Assembly (NCBI GenBank): GCA_030039775.1 | Contig: JASHUX010000007.1 | Location: 1 to 7,909 of the forward strand | DNA length: 7,909 bases | Direction: 5' to 3' | Source of the DNA: Alphaproteobacteria bacterium | Lineage (GTDB): Bacteria; Pseudomonadota; Alphaproteobacteria; ATCC43930; CGMCC-115725 | Shown: one piece after another, positions 1 to 6,056 of the stretch | How the letters are laid out: each line of letters begins with the position of its first letter | Numbering within the stretch: position 1 is the stretch's first letter | Program-made: the position numbers and the translations under genes | Notes under the pieces: generated by a model | What the model was told of the DNA's origin: nothing | What the model saw: the letters and a program-made list of their open reading frames with translations, nothing else | Database searches by the model: none

Positions 1-102
1 TTCCACGGCATGAGCCGACTTCGCAGCCAACAGGAAACCGGCGGCCAGCGTTAACAAAAGCGCCGGGCCGAGCCGTTCACCCCGCCTGACAAAGTCGAAC
101 AT
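1..102 (-). CDS. N-terminus of an exported protein, cut by the window edge
   Basis: The reverse strand opens with ATG at 102-100 and stays open for 34 codons to the left edge. The peptide has the three parts of a Sec signal peptide: a short start with arginines (MFDFVRRGERLG), a hydrophobic core at about residues 13-27 (PALLLTLAAGFLLAA), and an AHA cleavage motif at 30-32, followed by Val-Glu. Export to the periplasm or beyond is therefore likely. A weak Shine-Dalgarno (AGCAGG) lies just upstream. Only two residues of the presumed mature protein are visible, so no function can be assigned. It is divergent from the glycosyltransferase gene, with 115 bases between the two starts. Confidence 0.7.
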   Translation of the reverse strand, partial: MFDFVRRGERLGPALLLTLAAGFLLAAKSAHAVE

Positions 103-106
103 GCCT

Positions 107-118
107 GCTTATATAAGC
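107..118. promoter_or_regulatory. 12-bp perfect palindrome in the divergent intergenic region
   Basis: GCTTATATAAGC equals its own reverse complement. It lies 5 bases upstream of the minus-strand signal-peptide gene and about 100 bases before the glycosyltransferase start, in an otherwise GC-rich stretch. It could be a regulator half-site pair or just an AT-rich promoter element. Its closeness to the minus-strand ATG argues against it being the -10 box of that gene, because transcription would then begin inside the gene. The sequence shows the symmetry; any function is inferred. Confidence 0.25.
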
Positions 119-217
119 TAAGCGAGTGGCTGCGGCGCTCACAAAAGCGCGGGTTTGCGCGTTAGGGCGAATTTGTCGCGCTCGCGTTTGGACCGGATTA
201 ACCGCTGATACAAAACC

Positions 218-1165
218 ATGTTCGTGCCCCGACCGGAGCCGACCTTCAGTATCGTAATCCCGACCTTTGGTCGGCCGCGCGGGCTAGCGCGTCTGCTGAA
301 TAGCCTCGCGCCGCAGATCGCGGGCCGATTCGGTCGCGAGGTCATCGTCGTCAATGACGGCAGCGACGAAGCCGGCTATGAGGCGATCATCAATCGTCAT
401 CGAGGCTGGGTGAATTACATCGCGTCGTCGGAAAACCGCGGACCAGCGACGGCCCGCAATATCGGCGCCAAGGCGGCGACCGGAAATTTCCTGGTGTTCA
501 TCGACGACGATTGCGCGGCGCCGCTCGACTGGCTCGACCAGCTCACGCGCGCTCTCGCCGCCGACCCCTCGCTCGACGCCGTGGGTGGCATGACGCGTCC
601 GATGCAATCGCAGCATCCGCGTTGGTTCGAACGCCTGCTGATCGAAGGCGGCTGCCATCCCAATCCGGTCTACTATCAGGATCAGCTCATCGTCATGGTC
701 AGCGCTTGCCTGGCGGTGCGCAAAATGACGTTCGACGCGCTCGGCGGCTTCGTCGAAAAGGTGACGCCGCTCGCGGAAGATCGCAATCTCACGACCCGCT
801 TGCGCGTCGCGGGAGCAGCGTGCGTGGTCAAGGAAGATTGGTTCGTCTATCACGACATGAGCAGCACACCGAAGCAACACTTCCGCCGCTATTTCAATTA
901 CGGCCGCGGCGTCAACAAGGCGATCGCGCTCGAGGACGTGCCGCTCGACCGCACTTATTGGCCGCCCGCGCGACGGTCGCTGGTGTTCTGGTGGGCCCGG
1001 GCGTGCGCGCGGTTGCGCGAGACCAAGACGCTGGCGCAAAAGAACTCGACGTTGGAACGCCTGCCGGTTGTCGCGCTTGCAGCCGCGACCAATCTCACGA
1101 TGGATATGGGCTATATCTATGCCGAGCGCGAAGAGCCGGTGCGAATCAAGGAAGCAGTGCATTGA
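218..1165 (+). CDS. Glycosyltransferase family 2 (GT-A fold) protein
   Basis: A 315-residue protein expected to transfer a sugar from a nucleotide-sugar donor to an unknown acceptor. The GT2 pattern is clear: a first beta strand SIVIPTFGRP at 11-20, VIVVNDGSDE at 42-51, ENRGPATARNIGA at 72-84, and the metal-binding IDDD at 95-98 (Asp96-98). A GGF stretch at 176-178 and the AED acidic pair at 186-188 (Glu187, Asp188), the likely catalytic-base region, follow. There is no signal peptide and no strong membrane helix, so it probably works at the cytoplasmic face. The first ATG is used because an in-frame TGA lies at 206-208; no good Shine-Dalgarno precedes it. No other polysaccharide genes are nearby, so the acceptor cannot be inferred. 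Confidence 0.88.
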   Translation: MFVPRPEPTFSIVIPTFGRPRGLARLLNSLAPQIAGRFGREVIVVNDGSDEAGYEAIINRHRGWVNYIASSENRGPATARNIGAKAATGNFLVFIDDDCAAPLDWLDQLTRALAADPSLDAVGGMTRPMQSQHPRWFERLLIEGGCHPNPVYYQDQLIVMVSACLAVRKMTFDALGGFVEKVTPLAEDRNLTTRLRVAGAACVVKEDWFVYHDMSSTPKQHFRRYFNYGRGVNKAIALEDVPLDRTYWPPARRSLVFWWARACARLRETKTLAQKNSTLERLPVVALAAATNLTMDMGYIYAEREEPVRIKEAVH

Positions 1166-1214
1166 TTCAAAATCACGCTTGCGGACTCGCGAAGCGAGGT
1201 CTATGCCGGGTTCC

Positions 1215-1220
1215 GGAAGG
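1215..1220 (+). promoter_or_regulatory. Ribosome binding site that fixes a TTG start
   Basis: GGAAGG lies 8 bases before the TTG at 1229. An ATG at 1224 is in another frame and meets TGA after two codons, and the next in-frame ATG (1262) would remove the conserved N-terminal FLVAMP segment. The site therefore supports TTG as the start of the AlgH/YqgE gene. Confidence 0.7.
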
Positions 1221-1228
1221 AAAATGAT

Positions 1229-1783
1229 TTGATCAGTTTGTCCGGCCAATTTCTGGTCGCCATGCCGCAGATGCACGATCGCCGCTTCGAGCGCACCGTT
1301 ATTTTCATCTGCATGCACAATGAAGACGGCGCCATGGGCCTGGTGATCAACAAGCTGATCGACTCCCTTACCCTGCCCTCGCTGCTCGACCAGTTGGGCA
1401 TCAAAGGCTCGTCGATTTCCGTGAAAACGCCGGTGCATTTCGGCGGCCCCGTCGAAGCCCACCACGGCTTCGTGTTGCACTCCGCCGACTATGTCGAGGA
1501 TTGTACGCTGGTGGTCGAGGGTGGCGTCGCGCTGACCGCGTCGCTCGGCATTCTCCGCGCGATGGCGAAGGGCGAGGGTCCGCGCCGCAGTCTTCTGGCG
1601 CTGGGCTATGCGGGCTGGGGACCGGGTCAGCTCGATCGCGAACTGCAAGCGAACGGCTGGCTTCACGTCGAGTCGGACGAAGCGATTTTGTTCGACGCCA
1701 AGCTTCAGGACAAATGGCTGAGGGCCCTCGACAAGGTCGGCGTCTCGCCCGCGTCGCTTTCGGGCGAAGCCGGTCACGCGTAA
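1229..1783 (+). CDS. yqgE: YqgE/AlgH family protein (UPF0301/DUF179)
   Basis: A 184-residue protein, the usual length for the AlgH/YqgE family. Recognised segments are GQFLVAMPQM near the N-terminus (6-15), the HNEDGAMGLVINK block at 30-42, and the family hallmark GYAGWGPGQLDRE at 126-138, followed by a Trp-Leu pair. AlgH was named from alginate regulation in Pseudomonas, but its biochemical role is unsettled and most family members are in bacteria that make no alginate, so no specific regulatory role is claimed. The protein has no signal peptide or membrane segment. The start is TTG with a strong ribosome binding site. It lies 63 bases after the glycosyltransferase on the same strand and may be co-transcribed with it. 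Confidence 0.92.
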   Translation: MISLSGQFLVAMPQMHDRRFERTVIFICMHNEDGAMGLVINKLIDSLTLPSLLDQLGIKGSSISVKTPVHFGGPVEAHHGFVLHSADYVEDCTLVVEGGVALTASLGILRAMAKGEGPRRSLLALGYAGWGPGQLDRELQANGWLHVESDEAILFDAKLQDKWLRALDKVGVSPASLSGEAGHA

Positions 1784-1786
1784 TTC

Positions 1787-1830
1787 TTTAGCCTCAATCG
1801 CCGGCGCGCGTGTCTGCGCGCTTAGCTAAA
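1787..1830. terminator. Possible bidirectional terminator hairpin between convergent genes
   Basis: The 73-base gap between the ends of yqgE (+) and rnhA (-) holds nested inverted repeats. The inner one is GCGCGC at 1804-1809 and 1816-1821 with a 6-base loop; the outer one pairs TTTAGC (1787-1792) with GCTAAA (1825-1830). A competing pairing, CCGGCGC (1801-1807) with GCGCCGG (1842-1848), is also possible. There is no T-run, so Rho-independent termination is not certain. Confidence 0.35.
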
Positions 1831-1856
1831 CCACGCAGGAGGCGCCGGTCGCGGTA

Positions 1857-2321
1857 TTATCCCGCGTTGGCCTCGCGATGTTCCTTGAGGCCGGCGCGGG
1901 CGAGCGCGTCGGCACGTTCGTTCTCGATATGGCCGGCATGACCGCGGACCCAATGCCATTCGACGCGATGCGGCCGGATCGCCGCCTCGAGCCGTTGCCA
2001 TAGATCGAGATTTTTTACCGGCTTCTTGTCGGCCGTCTTCCAGCCCTTGGCGCGCCACGCATGGATGTACTTGGTAATGCCGTCGCGCAGGTATTGGCTG
2101 TCGGTGTGCACACGGACCTTGCTCGGACGCTTCAGCGCCTCAAACGCCGAGATCGCGGCCAGCATCTCCATGCGGTTGTTCGTCGTGAGCGTCTCGCCGC
2201 CTTTCATTTCCCTTTCTTGACCGTGAAACCGCAACACGGCACCCCAACCGCCCGGACCCGGATTACCGCTGCACGCGCCATCGGTGAAAATGTCGACGAC
2301 GTCGTCGACGGTCCCGTTCAT
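1857..2321 (-). CDS. rnhA: Ribonuclease HI
   Basis: A 154-residue enzyme that cuts the RNA strand of RNA/DNA hybrids (R-loops, Okazaki primers) in the cytoplasm using two metal ions. All catalytic residues are visible: Asp14 in [17 protein letters not shown], Glu52 in NNRMEML, Asp74 in HTDSQYL, His128 in RGHAGH and Asp138 in ERADALA. They match E. coli D10, E48, D70, H124 and D134 with a constant shift of four. The basic handle region ([17 protein letters not shown], about 88-104) is present, so this is the full-length bacterial type. The ATG overlaps the thrB stop codon as ATGA (2321-2318), pointing to translation coupled to thrB. It converges on yqgE. Confidence 0.97.
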   Translation of the reverse strand: MNGTVDDVVDIFTDGACSGNPGPGGWGAVLRFHGQEREMKGGETLTTNNRMEMLAAISAFEALKRPSKVRVHTDSQYLRDGITKYIHAWRAKGWKTADKKPVKNLDLWQRLEAAIRPHRVEWHWVRGHAGHIENERADALARAGLKEHREANAG

Positions 2322-3283
2322 GATTCAATGCCGTAAGCCGCGACGTTGGCAACGCTGCGATGAAATCGCAGCTTTCGCCAATATTCGAGCGGATCTTTGC
2401 GCTGCACGAGCGCGCCTGGCGGATGATTAAGCCAATCGTAAAGTCTTGTAAGCAGAAACCGCAACGCGCTCCCGCGCGCCAATACGGGGAGTGCTTGCAA
2501 TTCCTCTTCCTGCAACGGCCGCACGGCGCGATACGCGGCGATCAGGAGCTTCGCTTTGGTAACATTGAAGCTGCCGTCGCTTTCGAAACACCAAGCGTTA
2601 AGGCAGATCGCGAGATCATAGGCCAATAAATCGGTACAGGCGAAATAGAAGTCGATCAGCCCCGACACCTTTTCGCCGCGGAAGAACACGTTGTCCGGGA
2701 AGAGATCGGCGTGGATCACGCCGGTCGGCAAATCCCGCGGCCATTCGTGCGCGAGTCGATCCAGCTCGTTTCGAATTTCTGCGGCGAGACCGGCCTGTAC
2801 TTGGTCCGCGCGGTCGCCGGTCACGTTCTCGAGATGCTTCCACCCTTCGAGCGACAGGCTGTTCATTCTCGTCATCGCAAAGCCCGCGCCGGCCAAATGC
2901 AGCCGAGCCAGCGCGTTGCCGACGCCGGCGCAATGGAACGGCTGAATCCGGCGGGGCCACAATCCCTCCAAGAACCCGACGATCGCGGCCGGTCGGCCGC
3001 ACAGCCGGCGCAATGCCTGACCGTCCCGCGCTTTCACGGGGGTTGGACAAGCAATGCCGGCGCCGGCGAGATGCTCCATCAGCGCGATGAAAAACGGCAG
3101 GTCCCGCGGCTCGACCCGCTTTTCGTAGAGCGTCAGGATGAATGTCCCGGCCTCCGTGCGAAGCAGGAAATTGGAATTTTCAACTCCCTCCGCAATGCCT
3201 TTGCAGGATACGACCTCGCCGAGGTCGTAGTCGCGCAAGAACGCGGCCAGCTCGTCGTCAGGGACGTCGGTATAGACCGCCAT
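2318..3283 (-). CDS. thrB: Homoserine kinase, ThrB2 type (aminoglycoside-phosphotransferase fold)
   Basis: A 321-residue cytoplasmic kinase that phosphorylates L-homoserine with ATP, the penultimate step of threonine synthesis. It belongs to the APH-like group of homoserine kinases used by many alphaproteobacteria rather than the GHMP-fold ThrB of E. coli. Evidence is the catalytic HADLFPDN motif at 191-198 (His191, Asp193, Asn198) and the metal-binding IDFYFACTD at 210-218 (Asp211). These are preceded by a nucleotide-binding N-lobe with GVENSNFLL at 33-41, and length and motifs fit the family throughout. The close variant, choline/other small-molecule kinase, is less likely because rnhA follows with an ATGA overlap, a known alphaproteobacterial arrangement. 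In many relatives ispH sits upstream; here the upstream neighbour is divergent and ispH is absent. Confidence 0.93.
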   Translation of the reverse strand: MAVYTDVPDDELAAFLRDYDLGEVVSCKGIAEGVENSNFLLRTEAGTFILTLYEKRVEPRDLPFFIALMEHLAGAGIACPTPVKARDGQALRRLCGRPAAIVGFLEGLWPRRIQPFHCAGVGNALARLHLAGAGFAMTRMNSLSLEGWKHLENVTGDRADQVQAGLAAEIRNELDRLAHEWPRDLPTGVIHADLFPDNVFFRGEKVSGLIDFYFACTDLLAYDLAICLNAWCFESDGSFNVTKAKLLIAAYRAVRPLQEEELQALPVLARGSALRFLLTRLYDWLNHPPGALVQRKDPLEYWRKLRFHRSVANVAAYGIES

Positions 3284-3334
3284 GGCGCGCTGCTCGATTC
3301 CGTCAGGACCGCCTTGTCCTAGGCTCGGCGGTCG

Positions 3335-3340
3335 AATATA
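3335..3340 (-). promoter_or_regulatory. Possible -10 element for thrB-rnhA
   Basis: On the minus strand TATATT stands about 50 bases upstream of the thrB ATG in a GC-rich gap. No convincing -35 hexamer is seen 17 bases further upstream. A small inverted repeat (AGGAC/GTCCT, 3305-3309 and 3316-3320) would lie in the leader. The call is weak. Confidence 0.2.
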
Positions 3341-3425
3341 GAGTGAGTCGCCTTTCGCGGCGCGGGTTTCCCCACGCGCGGGGCGTGACGTTAAACCGGA
3401 ACCATCGCTTTAGGAAGAGACAGCA

Positions 3426-3665
3426 ATGGCTGAACCCATTCCCGCGCAAAAGGCCCCTTACGGCGTCAATGTCGAGGCAGGCAAAGACTATTGGTGGTGC
3501 GCCTGCGGTCGCAGCGCGAATCAACCTTTCTGCGACGGTTCGCACAAGGCGGTCGGATTGGCGCCGCAGAAATTCACTGCGACGGAAGCTAAGCAAGTGT
3601 GGCTTTGCGGATGCAAGTCCAGCGCCAACAAGCCGTTCTGCGACGGCACGCACAAGCGCATCTGA
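3426..3665 (+). CDS. Small protein with two CDGSH iron-sulfur motifs
   Basis: A 79-residue protein with two tandem CDGSH zinc-finger-like motifs, each able to hold a [2Fe-2S] cluster by three cysteines and one histidine. The first has Cys25, Cys27, Cys36 and His40 (CACG...PFCDGSH); the second has Cys61, Cys63, Cys72 and His76 (CGC...PFCDGTH, a Ser-to-Thr variant). Such proteins (relatives of mitoNEET/Miner2) are linked to redox sensing, electron transfer or cluster transfer; the exact role here is unknown. No signal peptide or membrane segment is present, so it is cytoplasmic. A clear Shine-Dalgarno, AGGAAGAGA at 3412-3420, precedes the ATG. Its TGA stop overlaps the ATG of the following lipoprotein gene (TGATG). 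Confidence 0.93.
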   Translation: MAEPIPAQKAPYGVNVEAGKDYWWCACGRSANQPFCDGSHKAVGLAPQKFTATEAKQVWLCGCKSSANKPFCDGTHKRI

Positions 3666-4270
3666 TGCGACGTTCATTTGTAGGCGCCGCCATGATCATG
3701 GCGGCTGCGTTCGAGCTTTCAGGGTGCGGTTGGTTCGGCGGGAGCAAAGAGGCCAAGCTTGTGTGCCCGCCAACGTTCACGGCGCCGGACGCGGACAAAA
3801 TGGCGGTATTCAACGCCGGCGGAACGGCCCTTAACGATGTACGCTACGGCGTCGAGATCGCAGACATTGCCAGCAAATGCGACCGCGCCGATAAGGGCCT
3901 GACGGTCGACACTAAAGTCTCGTTTCGCGTCGTGTCGAACGACAAGACGCTGCGCACCGGAAGCTTCCAATATTTCGTCTCGGTCGCCGACGGCTACAAG
4001 AACATCCTGACCAAAAGGACTTACACGGTGCCGTTCGAATTCGACGCGCGCATGCATGACCTGACCACGCACGATGAGCTGTTCGAGAATCTGCCGCTGC
4101 GCGACGTCAGCACCGGCGGCAATTACGCCGTTATCGTCGGATTGCAATTGACCGAGGCGCAGCTCCAATTCAACCGCGCGGCCGCCCGGCGCCCGACGAT
4201 TGCTGTACCTCCGACCGTGTCGGTGGCTCTGCCGCCGCAGCAGCCTAAAAATTCAGCTTCGACGCCGTGA
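3665..4270 (+). CDS. Unrecognised lipoprotein
   Basis: A 201-residue protein starting at the ATG that overlaps the upstream stop codon (TGATG). The frame is open 22 codons further upstream, but those lie inside the CDGSH gene and would spoil the signal peptide. Residues 1-21 form a lipoprotein signal: MRRSF, a hydrophobic core, then the lipobox LSGC with Cys21 as the lipidated residue; the following Gly-Trp gives no inner-membrane Asp-retention signal, so outer-membrane sorting is possible. The middle (about 35-170) looks beta-rich, with alternating segments such as SFQYFVSVADGYKNIL and NYAVIVGLQLTEAQLQFNR. The last 30 residues are a proline/alanine-rich tail. I recall similar uncharacterised alphaproteobacterial lipoproteins but cannot name a family. 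Function unknown. Confidence 0.82.
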   Translation: MRRSFVGAAMIMAAAFELSGCGWFGGSKEAKLVCPPTFTAPDADKMAVFNAGGTALNDVRYGVEIADIASKCDRADKGLTVDTKVSFRVVSNDKTLRTGSFQYFVSVADGYKNILTKRTYTVPFEFDARMHDLTTHDELFENLPLRDVSTGGNYAVIVGLQLTEAQLQFNRAAARRPTIAVPPTVSVALPPQQPKNSASTP

Positions 4271-4420
4271 GGCGGTCGTTGCGGCGCGATACCGGCGCCG
4301 GGCGTCGGCCAGCAGATTCCGAACGTCTTCGGGTGTCGCGCCGTCGCTGGTCATAAGCGCTTGCGTCACCGGGTCATTCAACATGTCGTCGAGCGCCGGT
4401 TCGCGTCCGTAATCGCGCAT
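4253..4420 (-). CDS. Small 55-residue acidic/basic protein, unknown function
   Basis: A short open frame with the look of a real protein: an acidic N-terminal half (REPALDDMLNDPVTQALMTSD, about 6-26), a GATPEDVRNLLADARRR segment at 27-43 that should form a helix, and a basic tail ending RRRS. The DD-LxDP-x-ALM-xxDG-x-P-xx-VRxLL pattern resembles small conserved alphaproteobacterial proteins as I remember them, without known function. The frame is open up to 4477, but the ATG at 4420 is preferred because AGGGAG lies 7 bases before it and no ribosome binding site precedes the ATGs at 4441, 4444, 4450, 4456 or 4477. It overlaps the end of the convergent lipoprotein gene by 18 bases. Confidence 0.6.
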   Translation of the reverse strand: MRDYGREPALDDMLNDPVTQALMTSDGATPEDVRNLLADARRRYRAATTASRRRS

Positions 4421-4427
4421 GGCCTCG

Positions 4428-4433
4428 CTCCCT
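4428..4433 (-). promoter_or_regulatory. Ribosome binding site deciding the start of the 55-residue protein
   Basis: On the minus strand AGGGAG stands 7 bases before the ATG at 4420, within a purine-rich run (GGAAAAAGGGAGCGAGG). If translation began at an upstream ATG this run would encode Glu-Lys-Gly-Ser-Glu. Confidence 0.5.
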
Positions 4434-4454
4434 TTTTCCATCATGTCCATACAC

Positions 4455-4460
4455 ATAATA
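4455..4460 (-). promoter_or_regulatory. Possible -10 box for the 55-residue protein gene
   Basis: TATTAT on the minus strand is close to the sigma-70 -10 consensus in a GC-rich setting. It would place the transcript start near 4448, leaving a leader of about 28 bases before the ATG at 4420. No good -35 hexamer is visible at the usual distance. Confidence 0.25.
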
Positions 4461-4529
4461 CGGGCGAAGGCGGGCAAATCTTCCCCATCCGCCTAAAATT
4501 GTTTGCGATTCTATGGTTCAATCGACCCG

Positions 4530-5432
4530 ATGACGAAGGTTAAGACACGCTCGACACGCCGCCCGCGCGCCGTCCGTACCACGACGCTGGGCGGGCCGGG
4601 CGGCATGCGCTTGATTTTCGACGGCGAGCGCGGTGAGCGCGATCTCTATCATCGTCTGCTTACGATCAGCTGGCCGGTATTCTTCGGCTTGTTCGGCACC
4701 GTTTATTTCGCCTTCAACCTGGTTTTCGCGGCGATTTATCTGGTCGATCCCGGCGGCGTTGCCAATGCGCGGCCGGGCAATTTCGGCGATGTCTTCTTTT
4801 TCAGCGTTCAGACCATGGCGACGGTCGGGTTCGGCGACATGCATCCGGCCGATCTCTTCACCAATCTCATTGTGACCGTCGAGGTACTGCTGGGAATCAC
4901 CACCATCGCGATCGCGACGGCATTGATCTTTTCGCGGTTCTCGCGGCCGACGGCGCGGGTGATGTTCAGCGAGATCGCGGTCGTGGCGCCCTATGACGGC
5001 GTCTCGACACTGATGTTCCGCGCTGCAAACCGCCGGCGCAATCAAATCCTCGAAGCCCAGGTGAGCGTTTCCGTCCTGCGCGACGAGATTACGGCCGAAG
5101 GCAAAGAGATGCGGCGGTTCCACGATCTCGCCCTGGCGCGGTCGCGCACTCCCATCTTCTCGTTAAGCTGGACCGTGATGCACCCCATCGTCCCGGGCAG
5201 CCCGCTTTATGGCGCCACCCCGGAAACCTTGGCGGCTCAAGACGCCCGCATCATCGTGACCATGACCGGGATCGACGAAACGTTTTCGGCGACCATCCAC
5301 GCGCGGCACATCTACCCGGCGTCGGCGATCGTGTGGCGCCATCGCTTCGTCGACATCCTTGGCGAAAGCGAAGACGGGGTGCCGACTCTCGACTACCGTC
5401 GCTTCAACCAGGTCGAGCCGGCGGAGGGCTAA
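4530..5432 (+). CDS. KirBac-type inward rectifier potassium channel
   Basis: A 300-residue inner-membrane protein expected to form a tetrameric K+ channel. In order: an amphipathic slide helix and outer helix starting DLYHRLLTISWPVF (38-51) and running to about 72; pore helix NFGDVFFFSVQTMA (84-97); selectivity filter TVGFGDM (98-104); inner helix about 110-134 with Gly122 as a possible hinge; then the linker SRFSRPTARVMF and a cytoplasmic beta-sandwich domain with RFHDLALARSRTPIFSLSW and HARHIYPASAIVW blocks typical of KirBac3.1-like proteins. The filter has Phe101 where most K+ channels have Tyr; eukaryotic Kir6 also has GFG. The ATG at 4530 is chosen over an in-frame TTG at 4503; neither has a good Shine-Dalgarno. 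It ends in a hairpin facing the CHRD gene. Confidence 0.94.
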   Translation: MTKVKTRSTRRPRAVRTTTLGGPGGMRLIFDGERGERDLYHRLLTISWPVFFGLFGTVYFAFNLVFAAIYLVDPGGVANARPGNFGDVFFFSVQTMATVGFGDMHPADLFTNLIVTVEVLLGITTIAIATALIFSRFSRPTARVMFSEIAVVAPYDGVSTLMFRAANRRRNQILEAQVSVSVLRDEITAEGKEMRRFHDLALARSRTPIFSLSWTVMHPIVPGSPLYGATPETLAAQDARIIVTMTGIDETFSATIHARHIYPASAIVWRHRFVDILGESEDGVPTLDYRRFNQVEPAEG

Positions 5433-5441
5433 CTCCGCCGG
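5418..5441. terminator. Hairpin shared by the convergent channel and CHRD genes
   Basis: CCGGCGGAG (5418-5426) and CTCCGCCGG (5433-5441) form a perfect 9-bp stem with the 6-base loop GGCTAA, which contains the channel's TAA stop codon. It sits between two convergent genes only 19 bases apart, so it can serve both. No T-run follows on either strand, so strength as an intrinsic terminator is uncertain. Confidence 0.55.
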
Positions 5442-5451
5442 TCTCCGATGC

Positions 5452-5904
5452 TTACATGCCCGGCGTGACCTGGCCGCGGATCTCGCCGCCTTTGTTGGTG
5501 GTCGTGTGAACGTTGATGTAGTCCTTGCCCGCCATCAAATCGGCCCATTGCGCGTCGGTCATGGTGGCGGAGCCTTCGAGCGGATTGGGCAGCGGATCGC
5601 CCATCTTGGCCCCCTTGGGCCCCAGATTGACGAGGACACCGGCATTGGTCGTCGCCGACGCCGGACCATGGATATGGGCCATGATTGCGGTCGAGGTCAG
5701 ATCGTGCCATGTGACCTTCCAGCTCACCGTCTTGGTGGCCGGATCGAGCGTCAGGGTCGCGGTCCCGGCGCTGGCCCCTTGATGCGGCGGAACCTCCTGC
5801 GCCTCGGTCATATTCACAGTAACGGTCTTCATCTGGGCGTGCGCGACGCCGGCCAGGCCGGCGATCAAGGCCAGAGTGACGAGCGACAAGGTCGGACGAT
5901 TCAT
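5452..5904 (-). CDS. Secreted CHRD-domain protein
   Basis: A 150-residue exported protein. Residues 1-23 are a Sec signal peptide (MNRP, a hydrophobic core, cleavage after AHA). The rest is one CHRD domain, the immunoglobulin-like beta fold first described in chordin and common in bacterial exported proteins: EAQEVPPHQGASAGTATLTLD at the start (35-54), AHIHGPAS at 76-83 and YINVHTTTNKGGEIRGQV at 129-146, the three most typical blocks. The histidines of HIHG and NVH could bind metal, but this is inference; the domain's role in bacteria is not established. The ribosome binding site is strong (GGGAGGTGA) just before the ATG. It is divergent from potF (152 bases between starts) and convergent with the channel gene. 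Confidence 0.93.
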   Translation of the reverse strand: MNRPTLSLVTLALIAGLAGVAHAQMKTVTVNMTEAQEVPPHQGASAGTATLTLDPATKTVSWKVTWHDLTSTAIMAHIHGPASATTNAGVLVNLGPKGAKMGDPLPNPLEGSATMTDAQWADLMAGKDYINVHTTTNKGGEIRGQVTPGM

Positions 5905-6009
5905 GTGTCACCTCCCGTTGCGACGATTGCACCGAATCTCGCCAAGCGGATGGCGCAAGGCCAATCACGTTCCCGACACCGCGATGTGAGCGGCGCGATT
6001 GACAAGGCC

Positions 6010-6035
6010 GGAACCGCTCTTTCTTATGAACCGTT
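6010..6035 (+). promoter_or_regulatory. Candidate EcfG (general stress sigma factor) promoter for potF-potG
   Basis: GGAAC (6010-6014) and CGTT (6032-6035) are separated by exactly 17 bases. This matches the alphaproteobacterial general stress response promoter, GGAAC-N16/17-CGTT. Transcription would start near 6042, just before the ribosome binding site GGGGGGA (6044-6050) and the potF ATG at 6057, giving a very short leader. The match is seen in the sequence; use by EcfG is inferred. Confidence 0.5.
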
Positions 6036-6056
6036 GCTCTGTCGGGGGGATTGCCG

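Noticed and set aside
511..1227. A 238-codon plus-strand frame overlapping the glycosyltransferase
   Set aside because: Arg/Ala-rich product with no recognisable motif, in a frame shifted against a gene with intact GT2 motifs.
284..1777. A 497-codon open frame on the minus strand across the glycosyltransferase and yqgE genes
   Set aside because: It is antisense to two clear protein families. Its product is rich in Arg, His, Asp and Ala with no domain pattern, as expected for a GC-rich antisense shadow.
3398..3425. An EcfG-type promoter before the CDGSH gene
   Set aside because: GGAAC occurs at 3398-3402, but there is no CGTT 16-17 bases downstream, and the ribosome binding site lies inside that interval.
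3599..3664. A longer lipoprotein starting inside the CDGSH gene
   Set aside because: The extra 22 residues are charged and Gln/Arg-rich, would precede and disrupt the lipoprotein signal, and have no better ribosome binding site than the TGATG junction.
4292..4301. Palindrome CCGGCGCCGG
   Set aside because: Lies inside the 55-residue gene, and such GC palindromes are expected often at this base composition.
4503..4529. A TTG start nine codons upstream for the potassium channel
   Set aside because: No ribosome binding site precedes it, and the ATG at 4530 already includes the full slide-helix region.
5941..5973. A second EcfG-type promoter for the CHRD gene on the minus strand
   Set aside because: GGAAC is present (5973-5969), but 17 bases on the sequence is ATCC rather than CGTT.
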